A stretch of 64,000 nt of DNA from Agelas oroides (lineage: Eukaryota; Porifera; Demospongiae; Agelasida; Agelasidae): NCBI GenBank assembly GCA_949130485.1, contig OX422196.1, forward strand, positions 711,388-775,387, read 5' to 3'. Shown piece after piece: positions 57,269 to 64,000 of this stretch. Made by a program: the position numbers and the translations under genes. Under the pieces are notes generated by a model. That model had not been told where the DNA came from, did no database searches, and worked only from the letters and a program-made list of their open reading frames with translations. How positions within the stretch are numbered: the stretch's first letter is position 1; each line of letters starts with the position of its first letter.

Positions 57269-59237
57269 TCACTCTGTAGAACTATCTGAGTCAGAGCTAG
57301 CGCCATCTTCAGGTAACTTGCCAGTCACAAGAAAGTGCCCATGTTTCCTGATGTGAGAGCCAAGAAGAACGCCTGTAGAAGAGACACCAAGTCAACCACA
57401 CCCTGGATGAATGACATACAACGTACCCATCGTGTGCAGTACACTTCCTTGACCCTTGTCCTTCAAATCACCATCAAGTTTCCTCCAGTTCACTCTCTCT
57501 CCTCTCTCTTCCAGCTGCGTCCCAACGTAGGCTACAGTCCGCTTCAACTCATCACAAAAACCCTGAAGGAACGGTGCAAACGCACAGGTATTTTTCCAAC
57601 ATGCTGGTAGCCTCATTCCCAGGCTCTTTGTCAGGTGCAGGAGATAGCCTGGGAATGAGGCTAACATCCTGGTACATATATAAAGTGTCATGCCTAAAAT
57701 GTTAGGCACGTTTAACCCTTTAGAGCCGGCAGCACCAAAAGGTACACAACTGACATGGTGCGGTTTTGACCCTAAAGGGTTAATGCTAAAGTGCGTAAGG
57801 AGAGACCAATAGCACAGAGTGCGTGGCTATAGTGAGACAGACTTCTCATAAATAAAAATAAAAACCGGCTACAGGCAACAGTACAGGTACAGGTACATAA
57901 CACAGGCAGTTTAAGTGGCTCTTTTGTCCAACCTATTGAAGCAGACACACATGAAGGCTTTAAATGGTTTTACAAGCAAACCCAGTGTTTGGTGAATTAG
58001 CCAGCTATGGTTCTAAGTCGAAAAGAAACATTCTCTGCAAGCAAGAACTTACCATCGACAAATGGCCGTCCAACCTCTCCACTTCATCATCACTATCACC
58101 TGCATAAAGAAACACTCCTCATCACGACACCTAGCCTCATTCCCAGGCCACTCCCCAGATTCTAAATCTGGAAGTGGTCTGGGAACATGGCACCACTTTC
58201 ACATAGAGCCAAACAAACCTTGAGAACAAGCCGACTGACCTTCACTACCTGGGAGGTGTTGGACTGCCTCAGAGCTACGACCTCCTCGTCTGTATCCTGC
58301 TGCTGAAACTTGCGGCTTCTGAGTCCGCCTCACATGAAGTGCCTCGGAAGAAAGCTTCTGGAATGCTCTTCCAAGATCCTCCTTGGTAGGCTGCCGTTGA
58401 GGTCTGTAGGTTAGTTGTTTCTTTTTCCCCACCTGGATTCTGAACCAGCTGCCTCCAATGTGACGGAAGTCAAGTTTCACTAAACTCAGATGACGGTCAT
58501 GTGTCGCAACTAGTCTCTCATAAATGGAGAAGATTTGGTCGTAGAGAATACCTCCACCTTCAACTGCTTCAGAAATGAGCCCAAATTTCAAGCCACCCAA
58601 CCACCCAGAGCGTGCTAGCCATGAAAATTCACGTCTTCTTCCTTTCATCAGTTCTTTCCAAGTAGGAAGGGAAGTCTTTGCAGCATAGGGACCTTGGAGT
58701 CGGCGGTCTTGTGCCAGTTTAGCGATGCAGCTGTACTGCTCCTCTGTGAGCCTAACACAGTTCTAGTAACAGAGAGAGAATGTGATAGCCTCAAACCAAG
58801 GCTTTCCGTTTTGGATTATGTCTTGCAGCTTTGGAGAAAAATCCAATTTCTCTCCAAAGTTGCAAGATACAAATCTGGAATGAAAGCCTTGGTTCAAGGC
58901 TGAGAATGCAGTGCAAAATGTTAGACGACTTCTGTGTATTGTGAGCTCAAGTGCCAGTAGACAAACGACTTAGAAGCTGTGTGTGTATGTTGAACCATGC
59001 TGCATAAATTGAACTGTGTACACGTTTACATACTTCATCTATATTTGTGGTGACGGTGGTGCTAGGAACATCTCCCTCCTCAACCTCGGCTGCTGCCTAC
59101 AAACAAATGAAAACTTGACACATTAAAAAAGCAGTATATGAACAGATGATAATGCAGCAAGCAACACTCACAGACTCAGAACTGGGGCTGGAAGCAGTTG
59201 AACCATGGCTTGACACATCTTGATTATTGTGGTCCAT
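57269..59237 (-). CDS. Unrecognised 309-aa protein, 6 exons
   Basis: Minus-strand exons: 59237-59172, 59096-59034, 58762-58249, 58099-58053, 57562-57427, 57372-57269; phases 0, 0, 1, 0, 1 close at a TGA stop. The first 43 residues are acidic and Ser/Thr-rich (start MDHNNQDVSSHGSTASSP). The large third exon holds the likely folded part, with LPTWKELMKGRRREFSWLAR, KFGLISEAVEGGGILYDQIF and HIGGSWFRIQVGKKKQ, then a basic linker. Exon 5 reads GFCDELKRTVAYVGTQLEER. The end is acidic (EDGASSDSDSSTE). There is no signal peptide or membrane helix. I do not recognise the family. Its start lies 80 bp after the stop of the microprotein on the same strand, which suggests one transcript. Confidence 0.68.
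57608..57663. repeat. Foldback element upstream of exon 5 of the 309-aa gene
   Basis: TAGCCTCATTCCCAGGCTC pairs with AGCCTGGGAATGAGGCTA. Confidence 0.88.
57710..57785. mobile_element. Short inverted-repeat element with TTAACCCTTTAG ends
   Basis: TTTAACCCTTTAGAGC and GACCCTAAAGGGTTAA are inverted across about 70 bp. Inner GCACCAAAA/TGGTGC pairing adds to the stem. It lies in an intron of the 309-aa gene. Confidence 0.72.
58781..58905. repeat. Diverged relative of the 105-bp palindrome
   Basis: TAGCCTCAAACCAAGGCTTT and CAGCTTTGGAGA on the left face TCTCCAAAGTTGCAAGA and AAAGCCTTGGTTCAAGGCT on the right. Order and words match 49454-49558, with many point differences. Confidence 0.85.
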
Positions 59238-59317
59238 TTTGCTTGTTGCTTGATACTGGTAGATACTACTACATTAACTATCACTCTACCCTCACTTTGC
59301 TACAGACCGCAGAAATT

Positions 59318-59464
59318 TTAAAATTTCTTATCCAGTTCATTGGCCTTCTTCTTGTGGTAGTCCCTCTGGCTCTTAAGGCGGGTCACTCTCAGCTCGTGAA
59401 TCTTCCACCCGAACAGTATTCCCAACAGAAAAGCGAGGACACCAACGACAACGAACGACTTCAT
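59318..59464 (-). CDS. 48-aa membrane microprotein resembling mitoregulin
   Basis: A single open exon starts at ATG 59464 and ends at TAA 59320-59318. Residues 4-20 form one hydrophobic helix (VVVGVLAFLLGILFGW). Then comes a strongly basic, amphipathic tail with spaced Leu, Arg and Lys: ELRVTRLKSQRDYHKKKA, ending NELDKKF. Human mitoregulin (56 aa, inner mitochondrial membrane) has the same layout: a hydrophobic helix ending in GW, an LR-rich start of the tail, and a KKLD-like end. That similarity is from memory and short, so homology is inferred. The ORF lies 93 bp from the divergent SPATA7 start and 80 bp ahead of the start of the 309-aa gene on the same strand. It could be an upstream ORF or signal-anchor exon instead. 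Confidence 0.55.
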   Translation of the reverse strand: MKSFVVVGVLAFLLGILFGWKIHELRVTRLKSQRDYHKKKANELDKKF

Positions 59465-59557
59465 TTTGGCATAGATTGGTTAACAATCTATGATTTTGGT
59501 CACGATTTGGTTCTAATTAAAGCCCACCAAGAGGGCGTGGCAAGTACACCTGTGGCT
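59465..59557. promoter_or_regulatory. 93-bp divergent promoter between the microprotein and SPATA7
   Basis: Opposed start codons are separated by only 93 bp, so one bidirectional promoter must serve both. No TATA box is obvious. Confidence 0.55.
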
Positions 59558-62265
59558 ATGCGGATAATGTGCTCAAGGGAGTCTAAGAGAAAGGCAAGAG
59601 GTATGTCACCCGTTGCTTCACAGTTGAAGTGTTCCTTTACCCATCCTTCCAGTAATAGACCATCCTTTGGCTTGCTGAAGGAGTTAGGAGAAAAAAAAAA
59701 TTGTTAGGCACGATATGACCAAATGTTTCTACTTACCAACAGGAATGAAATACACTTATCCGGTCAAGTCCAGCTACCAGTCCCCCAAGACTATCATGAG
59801 CTTAAAGACGAGTGGTAAATATTTTCTTTGCCCTCCCTAAAGTTTATAAATCACTTTAATTTGTTTGCATGTGCTGAGTTGATCGTTCTGTTCTGCTCTA
59901 GCCTTCAACCCCAGTCCAGCAAATGTCAACCAGTACGACCTGCTCTCAAGGCACATGGAAGCACACTATAGAAGAGTGACTTCAGCAAAAGGTGTTCTTG
60001 AGATCCACCTCGGTCATAGACATGCATGCATAGACCATCTTAGGAGGCTAACATGAGACACAAGAGAAGCAATGATACACAGCCACGCAAGCCATGAGAG
60101 AAGCTAATAGCCTGGATACAGGCTACAGTGCACCCTAGCCTAGAGCTACATATAGGACAAGGTTACTTCAATTATCTTTATGTTTGACCTCCAGGAAGAA
60201 CAGACACTTCAACTCCAGAGTCTTTGTTGAAGTGTACCAAAGGTACTCAACCAGTCAGCCATAAGCCTGGCCATTGAGTCTGATCTGTTTCTGTTCATTT
60301 ACGCACTGCCATTTCCCCTTACCAGTACAAGATCAGGCAAAGGGACATTCTCAACATGCATGCAGCTCTGTCACTGTAAGCCACATATGCCTACTGTCAT
60401 GAGGCAAATGGCAGAGAGGGATGACTCTAGTGTTTGGTTTTGCAGGGACGGTCGTCGCCTGAGAATAACCTGAGATCCAGCAGGGCTCTGAAGACAGCAA
60501 CACCATGCACTTCATCCAAATCTGATGCAGGATTCGTCAGCATGACAACTTCTCTGGAGAGCTTGCACATGGCTGAGGAAGAGCTGGACTATGGAGGCTG
60601 TCTATCCACCAGTGATCACTACACAGCAAGGAACAAGAGGGATGTTGTACACTTGGAGGATCACTTACTCCCTGCAAGAAACAGTGAACACACGTTTGAG
60701 CAGTTTTCAACTGACACTACCAACTTTCCTGGAAGACTGACAAAGTACAAGCATTTGCTTGACTCACCTCTGAATGGCGATACAAAATGGCAGCAATATC
60801 ACACAAAAACTGGCCAACTGACTGGGTACCTGCGGTACAGGGAAAAATCCAGCTCTAGTAAATGTCCACCATCACCTGGGAGTGTATCCACCAGCCCTTG
60901 GAAGCCAGCTTTCAACACAAACTCACCTTACTCCCTCTCTTCAGCGTTTCCCTCTCCCACTGTCTTTCAAAATCACAAAGGTAGTCTATCCCCACATCAT
61001 AAGAGAGACACAGGTACACATAGAAAGATAAAATATTCAGGTTTGCAACCACAAGGAGAAGAGAGTTTTGGGCGGACACAAACTTTAAACAAGGATATCG
61101 ATGCAGCTGCACACTCCATCTCCTCGGCTGTACTCCAGACTTCAGATCCAACTGGGCCCCAGTCTGATCAAGAGTTCCAGTTGCAAGCTGAAGGCCATCC
61201 ACAGTACAAACCACCTGAAGAAGATGGTACTTCTCATGGGGAAGTACATGATACCAAGTTGCTGGCTGGAAGTAAAACCCTTGCAGAGGAGAGCATTTCT
61301 CAGGATGATAAAACCTGGACAGATGAAGGGCAAATCGACCGACCAAGCCATGATGTTACTCAAGACATGGCCACCTCCAATGTCAGTTCTTCCTTGCTAC
61401 AGATAGAACTGAACCAAGTACAGACTGATAAAGTCACTGTAGTGTCAGCTGGTGAGAGAGGGAGAGAACTCTTTGCTAAGACAAATGAGCTGAGTTTACA
61501 AGCCCAAGCTGTAGACACAAGGTATTCTGTCTTTATATTCCGTGTCTGCATGTGGCACTAACAACCACATAAATCACCGGTATCTATCTTGTGCTCTTGT
61601 TGCAGTACACAAACTTTAAGGAGAAGACTAGAGGAAGAGTAAGTTTGACGTGCATGTAGCACAACCATTCAGTTTGGCCATGATCTAGCCACATACTCGG
61701 GCCACGGTGGGAGAGGAAAAGTGCCTTTCCTTTCCTCTGTGGCCCGAGTATGTGGCTAGGTTGGATGGTAAGTCCATATTTGCACCCCATCATTTGTTGT
61801 TTGCAGATTAGCTGACAGATGCTTGAGATTAAAATAGCCATGCACGGCAAGAGCCTACAATGCTAAGATTAGAAGGCCTGAGCTATGGGGCCAGTCTGTT
61901 TATTACTAGTTCTGTCTGCATACGCAGGAGGCAGGAAAATGAATATCTGGAGTTTGTAGCCGGAGTGACGAGAGACATTCTTGCCAGGGGGGTGCTGAGT
62001 GACTTGGCTATGGCGCTGTTGTTCCAGTCACACATTGAGAGAAACAGACACAGACTCAGAGTGGTAAGATAGCAGACACATGTCTGTCCTCATTACCAGG
62101 CCATCCCCAGCTCCAGTCACTTGCACACAAGCAACCAAAAACTGGAGTCGGTGAAGGCCTGGAACTCAGTTAACACAGACCTACCCTAGGCTTGGTACTT
62201 TCTCGTAGGACATTATGCTGGAAAAGATCCAGTCACTGAAGAATGAACTTGGGATTCAAAACTAA
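59558..62265 (+). CDS. SPATA7: SPATA7 (spermatogenesis-associated protein 7), 9 exons, about 534 aa
   Basis: Exons: 59558-59600, 59743-59814, 59902-59991, 60195-60242, 60326-60375, 60446-61521, 61606-61638, 61928-62063, 62209-62265; phases 1,1,1,1,0,2,2,0 agree. The N-terminal part has QYDLLSRHMEAHYRRVTSAK, matching the conserved start of SPATA7. The long sixth exon (359 residues) is Ser/Pro/Gln-rich and probably disordered. The C-terminal part has the conserved block EYLEFVAGVTRDILARGVLS and FQSHIERNRHRLRV followed by a short coiled coil. In vertebrates SPATA7 acts at the ciliary transition zone of photoreceptors with RPGRIP1. Human SPATA7 is 599 aa. Translation could begin at the second ATG (59567). 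Confidence 0.8.
61685..61759. repeat. Perfect-arm hairpin of a different family in a SPATA7 intron
   Basis: CTAGCCACATACTCGGGCCAC pairs with GTGGCCCGAGTATGTGGCTAG; inner arms AGAGGAAA/TTTCCTCT extend it. The ends share CTAGCC/GGCTAG with the common foldback family. Confidence 0.9.
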
Positions 62266-62720
62266 AGTCGATTCTGTTGCTTCATTCTGAAAGCCTGTAC
62301 CCATTTTCACTTTGCAGACTGTAATATTTATGAGAGTTTTCACCTGTTGCATTAATTTGGCATGAAATGGTAAATGAGGACATGTATTGTGCTAATTAGT
62401 TAACATCTTCACTTAAAACACCATGTTCAGCATGGTAACACTATCATCTAGTTGCAACTTCAATGCAACAAATTTTACAAATATTGAGAGATGACCACAA
62501 CAGCATAAGTAAAAATTGAAACCACAAAACTGAAAGAAATGTAGCTATAGACCAAACGAAACTAAGCCGTCAGAGGCACATATGATGAGTGCCCAAGGTT
62601 ATTATTGTGAATGGTGATTAAGAACATGAATAGTACATTTAGGATATAAAATTAATGAATAGTACATTTTAGGATGTAAAATTAATACTACATCATGTTG
62701 AGAGACACATATTAAAGTAT
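62266..62720. other. Convergent spacer between SPATA7 and ZFPL1
   Basis: AT-rich 3' UTRs of both genes with a local direct repeat (ATGAATAGTACATTTAGGAT about 62626-62690). No exon seen. Confidence 0.55.
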
Positions 62721-63983
62721 TTAGTCTCCTGTTCTGACATTGGGATTGGTTCTCCAGTCCAGGGAGGGTTCCCGTTCTGCCACGCTCCTCCCAACTCTTG
62801 TCATGAGCACAATGATAGTGACCACGGCAAACATGGCCAGAAAAATCAGCACCAGGTAGCGACGCAGGAGCACCGTGGACTCATCCATCGTGACATTCCA
62901 CCTCTGCTGGTGCCTGGGGAGGGTATGTATGTGGGAGAAGTGTGTGTATGGAGGAGCTTAGCATCAGTGGTGCACCAAGTAGCAGCGACACGAGTTCTAA
63001 CGTCTGATTTAAGGATTTAAGAGATGTAGTATCAATGGTTTCGATCCTCTGACCCAGCCTTGTTCTAAGGCTCCTTCCCAGCTTTTTGGTACATTAAGTA
63101 AAAGCTGCCTGTGAACAAGACTACTTCCAACCACCTTGAAGATAACAATGTGCACAGAACAAAGGCATGCAAGTGAAGACTTGCTCACTTGAACCATCTT
63201 GAGACCATCTCCATTGGGTTCTTTCTCCTGTACTTGTTCTCATCGTTGTCTGCCAACACCGTCCTCCCTCCATCCCCACTGCTGACCACTCTGTGGGGGT
63301 GTGCCCCCCCACCACCTGCTGCTAGAGGAAGCAGGAGGAGACGGGAAGAGAGGAAACGGAAGGAGAGGGACAGAAAGCAACAGAATAGGGTATTTTCATG
63401 TGCAGGACTAGTCTCATTCCCAGACCACTGACCACAGTCTAGGAATGAGCATGAGACTAGTCCCTGGCTAACCACATGATACCAGAGGAAGCACTTCCTT
63501 AGGCCACACAACTAACACAAAATTATGGAACCATAAAAATGACAGTTATGAGCTTCAATGCTGGCACCTGGTAACCATAAGTGAGCAGGAAATGCATGGC
63601 CAAGTTTACTCACCTCCTCTGTTGACTGGGTGCTCATACAGTTGTAGGGAGACGTGAGGGGAGTGGGTGTGAGGGTGAAGCTGTGATACAGCTGACGAGG
63701 TAGAGGAGTGGTTTGCCACGGGAGTGCTGGTCACCAGGGAAGGAAAGTCGAAATCAGGACTGTCCCTTCCTAGGAGAGAAGGGAGTGTAATGTTGCTTAA
63801 CACAAAAATCAAAGAAAGAGGAAAAGATAACAAACCTGAGGAAGATGGTTTTAATTCACTGGTGTCATCTGGAAACGTGTTTTGCAACCCTAGCCCCTCT
63901 CTTGCCCAGTTAAAAGACCTCAACACCTTTCTTAGCCTCTCCGCCACAGGGGATGCCATGTTTGCAGGAGGGAAGAGATGATC
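62721..63983 (-). CDS. ZFPL1: ZFPL1 (zinc finger protein-like 1), C-terminal exons only
   Basis: Minus-strand exons: 63983-63836, 63769-63614, about 63318-63189, 62913-62721; the 5' exons with the zinc fingers lie beyond the right edge. The first exon reads LFPPANMASPVAERLRKVL then FNWAREGLGLQ, which matches the ZFPL1 block after the RING-like fingers. The second is Ser/Pro/His-rich. The third ends NDENKYRRKNPMEMVSRWF. The last has a membrane helix (RYLVLIFLAMFAVVTIIVLM) and the ZFPL1 end RVGRSVA ... NPNVRTGD followed by TAA. ZFPL1 is a cis-Golgi membrane protein that binds GM130 and helps keep Golgi structure. The exact acceptor of the third exon is uncertain, with several AG choices within 10 bases. 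Confidence 0.87.
63407..63460. repeat. Foldback element in a ZFPL1 intron
   Basis: CTAGTCTCATTCCCAGACCA faces TCTAGGAATGAGCATGAGACTAG; the right arm carries a short insertion. Confidence 0.82.
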
Positions 63984-64000
63984 CTGTGGAGAAACATTGT

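Noticed and set aside
60191-60242. Alternative reading of SPATA7 exon 4 as KNRHFNSRVFVEVYQR
   Set aside because: This frame does not match the phase of the preceding exon; the chosen frame plus the small exon 60326-60375 closes all phases.

Overview
This is eukaryotic, animal DNA. Genes are split by short GT-AG introns, and the proteins include a Notch ligand with MNNL, DSL, EGF and transmembrane parts, a CUL9-type cullin-RBR ubiquitin ligase, a CatSper ion channel subunit and other flagellar or ciliary proteins. The compact gene spacing and the heavy load of microsatellites and foldback repeats suggest a marine invertebrate, perhaps a sponge, but the sequence alone does not fix the species. 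All exons were inferred by eye from splice sites, reading phase and protein similarity, so boundaries may be off by 1-2 bases. Phases close from first to last exon in nearly every gene model.

Layout: a possible ribosomal protein start (minus, 1-19); a small unrecognised gene tail (plus, 1398-2897); a Delta-like Notch ligand (plus, 3442-11934); an SLC46-type transporter (minus, 15885-12531) with a 35-bp tandem array in its intron; the PP1 catalytic subunit (plus, 16107-19992); CUL9 (plus, 20584-38244, 34 exons); a CatSper1-like channel (minus, 41815-38939); an unusual 2-oxoglutarate oxygenase/F-box/actin-like fusion (plus, 41944-45669); adenylate kinase 7 (minus, 52451-46052); a one-domain PH protein (plus, about 53012-56712); an unrecognised 309-residue protein (minus, 59237-57269) preceded on the same strand by a 48-residue membrane microprotein that resembles mitoregulin (59464-59318); SPATA7 (plus, 59558-62265); and the C-terminal exons of ZFPL1 (minus, 63983-62721).

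Most genes alternate in strand. Five divergent pairs sit only about 90-560 bp apart start to start, and convergent partners end about 380-700 bp apart. CATSPER1, AK7 and SPATA7 are all known from sperm flagella or cilia, so 38.9-62.3 kb may be a loose ciliary neighbourhood.

The most striking items are the three-domain fusion gene, the candidate conserved microprotein in a dicistronic position, a family of about 40 short foldback elements, and a strand-biased placement of GT repeats next to splice donors and CA repeats next to splice acceptors.
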